NCBI RefSeq assembly: GCF_021917145.1 | Contig: NC_061077.1 | Location: forward strand, 9,598,083-9,662,082 | Direction of reading: 5' to 3' | Origin: Hypomesus transpacificus | Taxonomy: Eukaryota > Chordata > Actinopteri > Osmeriformes > Osmeridae | Length of the DNA stretch: 64,000 nucleotides | Part shown: positions 13,338-26,694 of the stretch, piece by piece | How the letters are laid out: each line of letters starts with the position of its first letter | Position numbering within the stretch: the first letter of the stretch is position 1 | Program-made: the position numbers and the translations under genes | The notes under the pieces: generated by a model | Database searches by the model: none | The model's input: the letters and a program-made list of their open reading frames with translations, nothing else | What the model was told of the DNA's origin: nothing

Positions 13338-15230
13338 AGAATTTGTGTCAGTTTTATATTTTCATAAACCATAAGAAAACTGTCTGAAGGGCCAAGATTC
13401 CAAGACAAGCTATAGAAGCAGTTTCTGCCTTTAGCCACTGGGTGGAAATACTTCCATTGTGAAAAATAACCACAACTCCGACTTAACATAAAGGAGTTTT
13501 TTAATACCAAATATAAAATCTGTATTGAAGCACAAAAAAATGCTGGACAAAAATATTATCTATTCTTATTACTTGATTGATTCATTTATTATAACCTAGA
13601 TATTGCCATTGTACACAACATAACAGAAGATGATACATGGAGTCATCTAAAAGAGTCTGTCACAAGGCTGCCACAAACCAGACAACCAAAAGGCTTCCAT
13701 GATTGTGTGCAATGTAGCTTCACAACACATGTATGCATCCAGGATGTATCCAAGGCAACTAAATCTCAGCAGCACTTAGGTTTACCTGGATGTAGCTAGG
13801 CGGTGCAGATGGGTCCCTGAGAAACTGTGCACAGAGTAGGGTAGTTTGTCTCCACACACATGATATTTACTTGTTTGTCACTGCTACAGTAGTTACACAA
13901 TAGACACCCACAAACACACAGGCACAATGAAGTACACATCACTTCCATTGTACTGTGATTGACAGGGTAGCCCAGTTACTTATATAAAAGCATATTTGAG
14001 TGGGATGGTTATGTTTGTCTACTTACTCTTGTAGGTATGTGTAATGTGTGAGATATCAGGATCAGAGTCACAATCAGGGTGAGAATTACGGGGGGGTTTG
14101 AGGGGGTCTAGTCCTCCTAATTAAGACTTGGACCCCCCCAAAAGAGGTAAAAACAACAGGTCTGGGGAGTCAATACATATCCTGGAGAAGAGGTTGACCC
14201 CCTGATTGTCATTGTATAGTTTGCACTCTGTTCACAATTACCATGTCTCTTGTGCACCAGTATGTGATATGTAATCAAGCTGAACTCATGGAATTTGAGT
14301 TGAGACTCTGAAGAATGAATTAATTGAAATTGGCTGAACTCAAGATAGCATTATGTGTCGCTGGCCGGCATGTGAGTTGTGTCACTGTAAAACTGCTACT
14401 GTGCGTGAACACACCATGCTAATATTAGTAACCTACCCTATGGATTTCAGACTCTGTTATTGAGTTTAAGAACCCACATGGGACATGTAAACTGCAGAAG
14501 AAGTTGTCTTGTATCTGGTCACCAAGGTTTGTATACTCATCATGCATTTACACGCCCTTCAAATAGACAAAAGGTGAGACAGACAGACACAAAAAGAAAA
14601 ATATAGTGTATAAGGGGGTAAGCTATGCAAATAACATTATATTTGTTATTGATTCTAATACAATGTACTGTGTGCAGTTGAGTTTGCACATTGTATGACA
14701 GAGATGCTACTCAAAAAAATTGGCAACTAGACGAGGGTTATGCTGAGGCTAGGTTAGATAATACAAATCTGGTCCTGGTTAACTTGAGCCTTGAGCGTAG
14801 GTTTGTTGATGCTGCCTGCCATATCCTCACTAGAGAGTACCATTCTATGAGGGTTTCTATCCCTCCCCTGGGTAATGGATGAGGGGATATTGTGTTCCAG
14901 GTCTCTAAGTAACGCCTTAACCCACTGTGCATTCAATCTCCCTTTGAGCACTATGTCACACTCTAGCTTTCCATGATAATGGTCTATCTAGTCTGTGTGT
15001 AGACTGATATTATCCCCATAGACGTAAGTGATAAGTGATCCCTTGACATCTTTGTTTGAACTACCCCACTTGTTTTTGTGGTAAATGTGGGACAATAGGC
15101 AGACTGAGTTATATTGTTTAGGATCGGTTATTGGACAGTGCAGAGTTGAGGGGTTAGTGTGCTTCTTGATTAGTACACATTTAATGTGCTTATGGAAAAA
15201 TAGTTAGCCTCGGACATTGAAAAGATGGAA

Positions 15231-15253
15231 CCCCCCCCCCCCCCCCCCCCCCC
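15231..15253. repeat. Poly-C tract (23 C)
   Basis: Uninterrupted run of 23 C, about 350 bp upstream of the GNB1 first exon. Confidence 0.9.
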
Positions 15254-15479
15254 TTCCATAGACTAAATGGAAACATGGTGGTGGATCATTGCTCAGTTTG
15301 TGGGCAATGACTAAATACTGCAACTTTTTATCTCTCACTCAGCCACCTTCTTTGGCGTTTAATGAAACTGCTAATAAGTCTTCAGTAGAAAGTAGAAAAT
15401 TGAGCAAATCAATATCCGTTAAAGTTATATGTGTTGGGGGATGAAACCGTGTAAATTGTCATTAAAACAAGTGGCTAGC

Positions 15480-15589
15480 TACATTACATAAGCCAATTCT
15501 TAACGAAACGATCCGATTTTGAGTGGACGACGTCTCAGTCCTTACGTTATGACGCTACCATAACGTGGGGTTTCCCATAGCTGAGTGCA
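15480..15589 (+). promoter_or_regulatory. Putative GNB1 promoter with CpG-containing palindrome
   Basis: Just upstream of the inferred first exon, CpG sites become frequent (ACGATCCG, GGACGACGTC). An inverted repeat ACGTTATG (15544-15551) / CATAACGT (15559-15566) with a 7-bp gap lies here. No TATA box is obvious. The promoter call is inferred from position, CpG content and the downstream splice donor. Confidence 0.4.
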
Positions 15590-15975
15590 GGGTTACCGCG
15601 CCCATCTCTGCTGTTTGATGGCCGGAGGAAGCGTTTGAGATACTGGTGTGAAGAAAGAGAGAATAGGGGGAAGACGGTGGGAAAGACTAGAAGGATTAAA
15701 GATTGGAAAGAAATTATTCTCAATTGGAAGACCACCCCCAGACACTAAAACACGTATTTCGCAAGTAACATTTGGTGCGGTGAACACTGCCTCATCTTTG
15801 TGCCTCTGTGCCGGTGTGTCTCCCCTTGGCGGATCGAAAGCTGGATTCGGGGAGTGCCGCTCCTCGATAGCTTGTTATCTCGCCAAGTCTGCGTGCTAGG
15901 TGGAAAGAGGAGATACTGTCTTCGCTGTTTCCAGTCAATGCGATATAAAGAACGGATACCCTCGACTGAAAACGG
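15590..15975 (+). other. GNB1: GNB1 non-coding first exon (5'UTR), start approximate
   Basis: GNB1 genes in vertebrates begin with an untranslated exon far upstream of the ATG exon. Here a GC- and CpG-richer block ends in AAACGG followed by GTAAGA, a good donor at 15976. The next acceptor for the coding part is at 29510-29511. The start coordinate is a guess from composition. Confidence 0.45.
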
Positions 15976-18419
15976 GTAAGACATTCTTTGGACTTTGGGT
16001 TTGAGCTAGCTAATAAACGTGTTTAAGATGCGACAAAGTAGTCTACCCGAGTCAGTGCTAGGTTGAAAGACATATGAAAATTGGTAAAATAGAGTGACTT
16101 GCTGGTTGTGTGATTCCTACTCTGCTACCAGCCGTGTAACTATTCAACGGCATTACTGCGACGGGGTGGGGGCACAATTAACTGTCTTGTAAAACAAATC
16201 AGAACTAGCTAACGTGCTGTCAACGTCCGGGTTTTTCTCCGGATCCATACTGTCGTCCCTGACACTATCACTTCTAGTTCCTAGTCCTTTACTAGGCTTA
16301 CATTAAACGAAACTGCATGAACTAAAGCAGTAAGTAGTTATTATTGAATGAAATATGGTCTAAAGAAGTACTAATTAATCAACTTGTTTGGTGGTGGCTC
16401 AATTTCTTTTCTAACTTGGCTAGTGCTAGCGAGTTGGCTAGCTAATTTTACTTGCCAAGCATGTTAACAAATTAGCCATACAAACTTAGATAGAATTGTA
16501 TGTAGAGTTGATACACCTAAAACTAATTGTTAGTGTATACATACACCTGGACACTGCTTGGTTTAATCAAGCAACAGTTTGTCACTCAAATGGTGTGACT
16601 TAGCCAGCTAGCAGACTAGGGAGGGAGTCTAAAAATGGCTACTTCACGTTCACCAATACAGCCAGCATCTAGTCTACCACCACCACCCCCCCTTTTCCTA
16701 GCATTTACGGCTTAGCCAGCTAACGTAACGTTCGCTATGTATGGTGGTTGGTGTCAGAATCATGCAACCACTAAAGGACCATATCTAGCAATAGGAACTA
16801 TTTGGCTAATGTTGGTAGATTGAAAGTAGGTTATGATATTGGGTTTGCTATTGGATTTGAGCAATCATAGTTCATTCACAGTTCTTAATAAATAGAAAAG
16901 AAAGTGAAAGTTAGAGCTAGCTTTGACTACAGACGAAGGCCAGTGGTACAGTAGCACTAGCCGTATCAGACATTGTGAGACACTCACCTACAGTAATTAG
17001 CTAACGTTATAGTGAGTAGATATACATCGTTGGCCTTGATTGGAACGCTGTCAATATTTGTTGCCTCCATTCCCTGTACATACTCAGCTACACTCCCCGT
17101 AGGCTGATGGTGCATCAAGCGGTAGCCTTTGTGACTATGAATAAGACATCCATTTTACTAATGGGCAGTGTGGTTAGCACGCTAACGGGTTAGCAAGCAT
17201 TAGAAGTCCCTTTGGCTTTTCCTGGGAAGCGTATGAAAATGTGGGTAGGCAAATGACAGTTGGTTGCACGGGGAACTGATCGTAGCAGTACTTTGAAATG
17301 AAAGGAGGGCATAGTTCAATACTTTAAGGTTAGCACCACCAAGGCTTGTGTGCCAGTGTACTGTCCAGGTGAATTTGATTAGCCTTAACTTAAGCTTCAG
17401 CTTCTAATGATACATCAACGGTGTTGCCTAATTGGATCTCTGCAATCTATTTAACTTAAGCACAGGTCTGGTAGTGGAGGTTACCGTTTTCTACTTACTA
17501 GCACGGTGAGAGTATTGTTTATTGACCGCTTTACAGGAAACCAGAAACGTCAAGTGTCCATTCAATGAGGAAGCACCACCTCATATTAGTATGTAGATGT
17601 AACGACGAAAATGTACTGGGTTTGACTACTTAAGCGGCAGAGCTTTTTAAACGCATGCCAACTGGGTGACTGGTGTTATCCAGTCAATGATCGTAAAACA
17701 TCTAAACCGGTTTTGAACACATCATTTTCGAGCGGTGGTTAACTGAAGTCGCTTTTTGTTACAAAACTGCAAAAATATTTTTGGTGTTCATGGCAGGTGA
17801 TCAGTGATATCTGTGTCACGTAAAACATTTTCCCTGTCTTTGAAAAGAGCTATTTGTAATTATTGCTCTTTCACAAAGATGAATTCATCTTGCCAGTCTG
17901 ACCCCCCCTTCTTGAATGAATGGGTTCCTGTATTCAGGGCCCAAGCAGCTGCAGCGAACAAGATGGCGTTCAAAGCCTTTTTCCTCGCCGCTCGTTCTCA
18001 GACTAAGACAACAGCCCTTCATCTGACGGATTTAGCAATGGCAAAGTACATTTAATCGGCGTTTACGTTTGTCTTACAATATTTCTCTTAACGTATCGGT
18101 TAGATAGACAAATCAATGACATTCCCACGAAACTGGCGAGTCTATAGAAATATATAGGACAACATGGAGGGATTACTAGGGATGGGGTAAAGCCTGCATC
18201 TTGTGTATGTCAGACTGTACATGCAAACATATTTTGATATATTTAGCATGAATTTAAATGCAACCATCATTTTAGACAGTAGGATATTACACTTCAACGG
18301 TATATTTGAGTTGTATTATTTATAAATATACCGAAAAGTGCGATAAAGCTGAAATGCTTAATTGGCATGTTTGTTTCTTTCATATATTAGCCTTGTATGA
18401 TTGGTAAATGCATGTCTTG

Positions 18420-18645
18420 TCAGATGTATGTGACCACCGATACATTCAAGTCTCGTCTTAAAACCTATTTTTATTCTTTGGCTTTCGAGTAAGTTCAGGG
18501 TCACTCGTGCTGACTTTAATTGTGTATGTCTGTTGTTCTTATTTATTGTTGTTTTGCCCTATTTGATGTTTTTGTACAGCACTTTGCTTGGCATTGGCTG
18601 TTTTTAAATGTGCGCTATGAATAAAACTGTCTTGACTTGACCACA
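18420..18645 (+). mobile_element. 3' end of a LINE (L2/CR1/Rex1-like)
   Basis: The block encodes FKSRLKTYFYSLAFE followed by a stop at 18490-18492. This resembles the extreme C-terminus of reverse-transcriptase polyproteins of fish L2/CR1/Rex1-type retroposons. The following ~150 bp run through a GTACAGCACTTTG motif and end in AATAAAACTG plus a short CTTGA-type repeat, as expected for a 5'-truncated LINE copy. The clade assignment is from memory. Confidence 0.65.
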
Positions 18646-19809
18646 AACGAGAAGACAACATATAATGTTATTGAAATCTATACAAATGGATCAATGACGT
18701 AGTAATACTAGGCAATTTTTTCTGCATGTGAAAGATAATGTGAAACTCCAGTGTCCGATTGCTGAAATATTTGAGCATGTATCTGTTTTACAAATCTTAC
18801 TGACATTTAGTTCTAGTAAGGATTTTAACTTGACTCAATAACATTGTAAACATATATTTCTTCAGTCCTACTGTGAGATACTGTGTTTTCAAATATTAAT
18901 TTATTCTAGGGCTTTGTTGTGGCTGTTGTGGTTGTTGTGTGGCATGACAGGGCCTGCTTGACTGTCTCCACTTACTTGTCATTGCAGTGTAAATCAAAGT
19001 GAACAACTAAAATGTATTCCCCTTTCATGATCCATAATTACATGGGGTACAGTGGCCTTGACAGTCAATGGTGAGAGTCTCATGGGGTTCACAAAATTAG
19101 TTAGTCTCAAACATGAGTTTAACACTAAGGATAATTTCCTGTCATATCAAACCTGCTTACCCTCCCTCACCCTGGTTTGAACACATCAGAGATGAGTGGC
19201 ACTACAACAAGATCATTCAGCTTTGGCATATATCTTATCTAAGTGAACTAGAGGGATTTTAGTTGTGATACAGATTTTCATCTTGCTGGATTTCCCCCCC
19301 CAATACAGTGACGGGTATGAATGGGATTAAATTCTTACCGTCTGTGGATTTCAGTTTCTAGGATTATGGGGCTTGGTCAGTGATAGTGCTGATTTCCAGT
19401 CTTTTCCTATGATCCTGCTTTTAGCTATATGGCATACTACAATATCCAACAGACCCTCGTCATGAATGGGACTGGCAATTGGCATAGAATTCGTTAATTG
19501 TTAAGAGATGAAACTTGTCTTTCATTGTTGCCTATTCTGTCATGTTTTTGTGTAGTTCAACAAATCAACCAGGGCATGCATTATTCTGTTGATGGGGAAT
19601 GCCTGAATTGGAGGGAATAAAATGTTAAAGAACCTGTAATCCATTCATCAGGCAGTCATTGTCATTACCTTCTCAGCTATGAAATGAGAGCAAGTACTTT
19701 AAGGTCAAAAGTTAAATCTTTCAGCCCTGTTTGTCTGAATATTACCTGTCTGTACTAGTGCGTAATGCAGATTAAATTGGCATTGTATAATAATAGTTTG
19801 ACAGTCTAA

Positions 19810-20085
19810 CACCGTGTCCTAACTGGATGCGACTAAAATCAGTTGGATTGTGTTCTATTGGAATGTCCCAACTGGATGCGAGCAACTGAGCAGTGCGACG
19901 CGGTGCAAACTTTTTGTCGGACACCTTGTTTCTATTTATTTGTCGTCGCTCGCGTTGTAAGTTCCATAGCACACGGTGTCATAGGTTAGTTTACATGACG
20001 TAACAAAAGTGAACATGACGCATTCAGTGTGGACGGAGAGCGTCCGATACGACACAAGTCAGACACTTGCATCCAGGACATGGTG
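19810..20085. mobile_element. PIF/Harbinger-like MITE
   Basis: A 276-bp element with terminal inverted repeats CACCGTGTCCTAACTGGATG and, on the other strand, CACCATGTCCTGGATGC, flanked by TAA on both sides (19807-19809, 20086-20088). A 3-bp TAA target duplication is typical of PIF/Harbinger. The motif AACTGGATGCGA recurs internally at about 19870. No ORF of note; lies in GNB1 intron 1. Confidence 0.6.
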
Positions 20086-21600
20086 TAACTCCTCTTTCCA
20101 ACTTGCTAATATTTAGTTTTCTCCGGAAGAATCGCATAAGGCTGTACAGCACCACCTTCATTGGGACCAGGCTATCTCAAATGAAGGCCTACTGTTTATT
20201 TTTAACCCAAGGTGCCAGTTGATGACTGTATAGGCACTATGATGTTGGTAATCCACCCCCACCCACCCTCCGTACCCTGTTCTAAGGGGCACTGGGGGGC
20301 CTGTGTCTGACCCTCGAGGTCTAGTATATTTGAACACAAACAAGCACATCTTCACCACTGTGGTTTATTTTTAGTGTGAGCTGCATGTGACTGGCCACCA
20401 TTCCCCTCTTCTCCCCTTTCTCTCCTCCTCTTTTGCCCTCTCCAACCATTCATCAGCTGTATGAGGAGGCTGGTTCTGTCGTGCTAGCCTAGATTGAGGA
20501 ACGAGGATAGCCCAGATGTTGTGGATACAGGTGTGCGTGAGCTTAATTCCATGCCACTGCAACACTCCAGCTTTAACCCCATCCCTCTCTTCTCGCTGTC
20601 AATTTCTACTTTTTCATAGAATGAAACCTGGCGGAAATATGCAGCCAAATCCATTTTCCATAATACTTTCCTGCTCTTTGCCAACTTATTTCCTTTCTGT
20701 TGGTGTCATTAGGTTTGAGTTCTTAGTAGCTATAACAGTAGCTTTGCCAGCAGGAGAACTCTGCAGTGCTAGTCATCACACATCACCACCAACTGTGTGC
20801 TTGAGAGCCTCTGTTTTGAATAGTCAAAGTGAGTGGCGACAGCAACGTTAGTGACCCACTCACTCCCCGTGTTGTCAGTGCATCATGTGGTCCTCTCAGC
20901 TCCTCAGCCTTTACATAAAACAGCTGGACACGTCTGCTTTGAATAAAGAAGTAAGACTGTTTGGTTTGTATTTACATTCTGCACAGTACATTTGACTACC
21001 ACAGAGAACATGTGACCGAACCTGAATTCCAAGACGACTGGAAGGCAAGGAAGAGTGTTTAGTGTTTGTGTGTATATTCCTTTTTGGTATAGTACAAGAG
21101 CAGAACTAAAAAGGAAGGGCGGACTAGCTGTCATCTGACTCTCAGTTGTTTCTTTCCATTTGGTAACATGGAAAGAATGGGAAGGAGGGAGTGGTGACTA
21201 ATATTAATGCAATCAAAATTGTATATTTTACTCTTAAAACAGTCATGCTCTTGGCTTTGGGCAAGCTCAATTTTAATGTAGTCCGCACAATTTCCATGAA
21301 AAGCGAAATGTGCAGCATGTTGACAATTCTAATCTTTGTTCTCATTTTAAAGAAATAATTTGCCTAAATGTAGGCCTTTTTCTTGATTTGATTAATCTTT
21401 TTAATGTCATAATGAGACTAGTAGTTTAGAATCAACCATTATTTCCCCAACCCTTACTGATCTAGTGATCGCCCTTGTGCTGTGCCATTTTGGTGTCAGT
21501 CTGCCAGCATGAGTGCTAGCCTGTGGAACCTGTTTGGCTTCAGCCCTGTGCTCAGCGACGTAGCTAAAGGAGGAGCAAGGGCCGGGAAGGTGGGCCTCTT

Positions 21601-21625
21601 GGGGGGGGGGGGGGGGGGGGGGGGG
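21601..21625. repeat. Poly-G tract (25 G)
   Basis: Uninterrupted run of 25 G followed by AAGGG in GNB1 intron 1. It is a potential G-quadruplex on the + strand and a likely sequencing weak point. Confidence 0.9.
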
Positions 21626-23508
21626 AAGGGAGGAGAGTACATCGGTGCCTGAGAATGTAAATACCAGAGGACAGGTGAATGGTTAATCTCTTCACACCTT
21701 GTACTTAAATGTTTTTGCAATGTTTTTTCAGCAACATCCCGTAACTTTCAGATTGTTTTGAAGGGGTGTACTAATAGCATAGTGAGAACTCTTAATGGAA
21801 TGAAACTGGAAGACCACTACTTCAGGTCACATGATTCCTTCCTTTTTGATTTCCTCATGCCAAGAATCGCTTCCACTGGAAATGCGCCATCTGCTGTAAC
21901 CAATCTGCTTGCTAGACGCTCATGGCATCATGGAATGTTTCACAGATCGATCGATTAAACTCTACTGTCACTCTCATTGATGTTTTGTCTAACATGGTCC
22001 GACATTCTCCCCATATACGAGTGACCACGAGCACTCTGACCACCACTTTTGCGGCAAATAGAACCATTTTACGGGAAAAGTCACTAAAATACAAAAACAA
22101 TTATAGTTTGGGCTTTCTGTTGATCACCTCAACCTTTATAACCCTTGCTCTGTGATATTGTTGAATAAAGTTTCTGAGTTTTAATTAAACTTGAGTTGAT
22201 CAGCATTTATATTCCAGTCTGTGAATAATGTGTCTATATAGCCTGTTCTGATGGTGTCCTTGGACCAATACAGTCATGGATCTGCCACTGGAGAGCTCAG
22301 TTTATTACCTGAAAGCTGAATGAACGTACACAGAAACTACTCAAATCAGACAGAAAAGAGTACTCACAGCTGTGTTGGGGGAAGGGGTTCCACTATGTTG
22401 TCGAAGAAATGCAATAGGTCCGTCATGCACATTTGTCCTCTGGGTGCAAAGCTGATGAGGTGGAAATGTTTTTGTGTCATTTATAAAAAACCCTGCTTTT
22501 GTCCTCAGAGACCTTTTCTTAATGCACAACCTCTTATCTTGACCAACCCTCAGGTACTGGCTTGGTTCATTTCATGTGATGTCACAGTGAAAGGGTATGT
22601 AGGCTGTATGTAGGCTTTTTGTGGATGCACATGAAGTTGAAACATATGGTGACCTATCCCTAATGCAATGAGCCAAGTAGGATTTAACCGAGAGACCCCG
22701 TCAATGTATTATTGAGTGGATCGGATGCTCAGTTCATTGCTGGCGATTTTTTTTAACAAAAACACCATGGATATTGTGGATAATGTTTGTAGCACTGCAG
22801 TACTGTACCCTAATTGTGTATTGGAGCATTGGAATACGACCAGTCGTTTGAGAGGAAAGGGGATAAACCATATCCCAAATTGTTCTGATATATTCTATTG
22901 TGTAGCCTCTGGATTCTGGATTCAGAACTCTCTTGCTCTTCTTTCCATTGAGGAAAATGGGCCAAGGGGCTTGAGGCTACTCATTTTCAGTTGAGTAATT
23001 CTCCTCTATGCCTTTAGGATTTGGAATTCACATGTCCCTTAGACATTCAGATTGTAATTACACTAGATCTTCCCTATTTCCCAGCTCAACAGTACAGAGT
23101 CACTCAGTCAAACTTATATTATTAATAGAATACTGTATAACCACCTATTCCAAGTGACTAGAGTACGGTGTACAATATCTGATATGACCTAAAATGAACC
23201 CACAACACAGGTGTTTCATGCACATTGCTCTACCAATTAAGCCACTCAGGGTTATAGGAAGAATTGGAGTTGCATCGTGACTGTGGTTGTACTATAGATC
23301 AAGGCTTTATTGCTAGTGTTGTGAAGATGGAACATTTCAGTTTTTCTCCCTAATTTTGGTGTTCTATATTCGTAGTTCAGTATGTCCCTGCTTGGCGTCA
23401 TAGTGAATAGCAGTCAGCAGCTCCTCCAATGCAGTCATGGCAATGTCTGGCTGTCTGATTGAATTTGTGTGTTCTACCATAACTATGTAGACTGACTAAG
23501 GACACATT

Positions 23509-23554
23509 CTCTCTCTCTCTCTCTCTCTCTGTGTGTCTCTCTCTCTCGCTCTCT
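23509..23554. repeat. CT microsatellite
   Basis: Imperfect (CT)n with TGTGTGT and CG interruptions in GNB1 intron 1. The long ORFs on both strands around it come from the low-complexity composition. Confidence 0.85.
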
Positions 23555-25290
23555 GTCTCCCATCCCTGGTCCTTCTCTCTTTCTGTGGTCTGCTATGCTG
23601 GACTCCATTTGGCAAAGAGAGGGGCAGAGCTAGAGTGAGTGTGAATGGGGTTGAGGCTTTTAAGAAATGGCCAAGAGCAACTCCTGGCTCTTTACGGCCT
23701 CTTTCCTGCATCAGCCCCCTTGTCCCAGCACTCTTTCTGACCTCCTTGTGTTTCAGCTGTGTTCACATGCATGACTTCTTCACAGCACTTAGCCCCCCAC
23801 TCAGACACCAACCACACACACAGCCACACATGCGCACACGCACACTCGTACAATGTCCAGATGCTGGTTTATTCTGTGGTGTCACTCTGTACATTCTCTT
23901 ATTCTGTTGGGCAGGCCTTACATATACCCCTTAGGTGGTGTGTGTGCAGTGTTGTGTGCTTCTACGGCTTTGTGTGTGCACAATTGTGTCGGTGTGTATG
24001 GAGGGGGAGGGTGGGTGGGTGGGTTCCGGCTGTGGGGCAATGGGTCTGTGGGGCTCATCCTTGATCCTCTTGGTGAGTGAGGAGAAGTGAAAGGATTGGG
24101 GTGGAGGGGCTGTTTCTGGGCTGTTCAATATTGCGTACTGTCTCCTTCTCTGGATGGAGGTGGGTGTTTTTTTCCCTTTACAGTCAGCAGACTTACCCAG
24201 TGAGCTTCTGCATTTAATGCAGCTCTACTTCAAGCCTTGGCTAGACCATCTGCGCAGGGCCAGGGCCTTCTTCAGTTACATGAGCATTACAGTCCATCAA
24301 ACATTATTTTAAGTATAAAGCCTAGTTTTCATTAATCAAATGTATGTCACTTAAATAGTCAGTGTTGGATGGCAGTGGTGTGTGGGTCAGAGAGGAGTTG
24401 TATAAATAGTTTGATGCAGTATCGTTATTGTCATTGATCAGTCTGACATATAACTTTTGATTTCCCTCTTACTCAACATTTTATTCCGCAGTTTGAATTT
24501 AAGGAATTGTAGCCTGCGGAATGGAACAATAATCAGATTTGTCATTTTGTTATGATAACTGATTCTGTGTAATCACAGATGTGGAAAATTGTTATATGTT
24601 TGAGAACTGTGTTTGGCTCTAGGGACTTAAGCTCTGGGAATTTGAAGTAGGTAGATTATGCCCTTTGTATGTAAAAAAAACAAAAAAAGGTTTGGGGGGG
24701 ATATTTCAGCTTTTGATTGGATAGTGACAGTTTTAGATCGACAGGAAAGTAGGAGAGAGAGAGGAAGATATGCATCAAATGACTCTACCCGCTAATCCCC
24801 CTGCCCATTGCATTTTAAAGTATAATTTTTGCCTTGTAAGTCATCTTATCTAATGAGATATTTTCAAGCATTTGTACATTGCCTACCTGCTCAACCCAGT
24901 CTCCCCTGGCAGCCTAGTAATCCAATTAAAGAACACTTGCTAACATGCTGACTTTTATGCTGTTTTAGTGCGGAGCTTGTAGCATGAGATCACAGCAGTT
25001 CACAGTTTGATGAGTGTAATGCAGTGTGTAGTACATGCGGGCTAATCTGAGTGAGAGTGGTATGATCTCTGGACCAGAGTGTGAACTTTTGCGACTGCCA
25101 GCCGCAGACGGCACCATACACCAGCTGCTGATCAAGCAAGTAGCTCCCTCAGTGGCCTGGAGCAGTGGCCCAGACAACAACAGGGAACATTCCCAACCAG
25201 CTATGGATAAGCCATTAGAGCCTCTTCTGTTTTGGGTCCTAAATAACACATGAGCATTCATCATGTGTTATTTAGGCTGTTCTACCTGAC

Positions 25291-25314
25291 GGTGTGTGTG
25301 TGTGTGTGTGTGTG
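25291..25314. repeat. TG microsatellite
   Basis: Twelve uninterrupted GT units in GNB1 intron 1. Confidence 0.9.
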
Positions 25315-26694
25315 GCTTTCTGTCTCTTAAGATTTAAGAGAAATGTTTGGGAGGATGCACTGTTGCCACTTCCTCTGAGTGTTTCGACAGAGTGAGCGAG
25401 CTAGAGCCAAGAGCAGCAAAGGAAACACCCTTTCAGAGGAAACGCCCGTTCAGAGACACACTAACTTCCTGGGGTAGAGGCAGTCTGCTGACACAAACAC
25501 AATCAGTAGTTGAAGAAGCACTGACACAGTCAGCCATTGACGGTCTCGCCCTCGGTAAGCAGTTGGAGAGAAGATGCAGTCATTTTGCATGTGCCTCAAG
25601 AAAAAGCATGGCCATTGGCTATATGTTGTCCTAGTAGCCACGGCCAACTATCATATGAGCAGAAGGAGGAGAGCGAGTAAAGCCTGATGCAGGTGAGGGG
25701 TGGGGTGGCTGCCGAGGGGGCAGGGAGCCTTCAGTTATTAAGATCCTCCACACCCACTCTTAACAGGACCTCATGGTTAATACACAGTGCTGTATGGGGA
25801 GAGACTACCTCTTTTTATCAGATGGGTACCAAATCCCTGCCATGATCACTGAAGAACAGTGCTTACCTGGTCCTCTTTTGGGTGAGGCTGATCTGGTCGC
25901 TGGATCCATGTACTCATGGTCCACTTCACGGCTGGGGAAAGTAGTGACTCAGTTACTGCTCATTATGTTATACAAAACCTCACAAACATTTTGGTTTATT
26001 CTCTACCTTTTACACAGATAATACAGCTTGGGTAAATGAAGTGCATATATTTGTATACCCCAAGTATAGCCTATATGATTTCAAAAACAGCTAGCATAAG
26101 ACGTGGAAAAAAGTTGTAGTGGATGGCCTTACAGTATTAATTGCTCTGCTATTGGTGACTCTTGTCTAATATTCTTACAGTCAATCGGCGTAAAAATCAC
26201 TCAGCGACTAAAATGTACAATTATATTAAAAGAGTGCTCTCGCCACCTCCCCAGCAAGGTAAGCCTAGTGTGCGCCTGCTCCGGTGGGCCCTTAATGCCG
26301 TGAAGGTTACCACACCCTGTTCCCCTTCACCAAGGGGTTAATTAGCAGCTCTCCTCCCAATCGTCCTCTGCTTGTTCACTCTCATTAGGCTAATCTGGCT
26401 CTGTCCTCCGCCTCGTCTCCCTGGGCTGTATCCTCTTGTACACCAGAACATCTCCCTGCCTGCTCGCCTGCCCGATCAACCACCTTAGTTCCTGTCCTCG
26501 TCATGGAGTAATAGAGTTTCGCCAAGTGCCTCCTTACAAATGTTCTGCCCTACTATGACCCACCAAGTTATGTGAATTGATGTGACCTCGTGAAATATCT
26601 GTAATTCGCCATCACCATTTCTTAAATGAGCATCATTTGAGTATTACAATGAGTTCAACATGGCCATAGTTTATTGTGGATATTGGCCGGGTTT

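Larger units (their letters stand above)
12001..15480. other. CFAP74 3'UTR and CFAP74-GNB1 intergenic region
   Basis: No coding exon was found. The first AATAAA after the CFAP74 stop is at 12618-12623, a plausible poly(A) signal. The rest holds a TG microsatellite (13286-13337), a poly-C tract (15231-15253) and a G/C-run-rich patch at about 14085-14160. Scattered ORFs are short and unsupported. Confidence 0.6.

Noticed and set aside
14085..14215. Possible MITE with G-run and C-run ends
   Set aside because: Opposed GGGGGGG/CCCCCCC blocks are visible, but no target duplication or convincing inverted repeat could be defined.
23496..24128. Several ORFs of 65-133 codons on both strands
   Set aside because: They arise from CT/GA and CA/TG low-complexity sequence.
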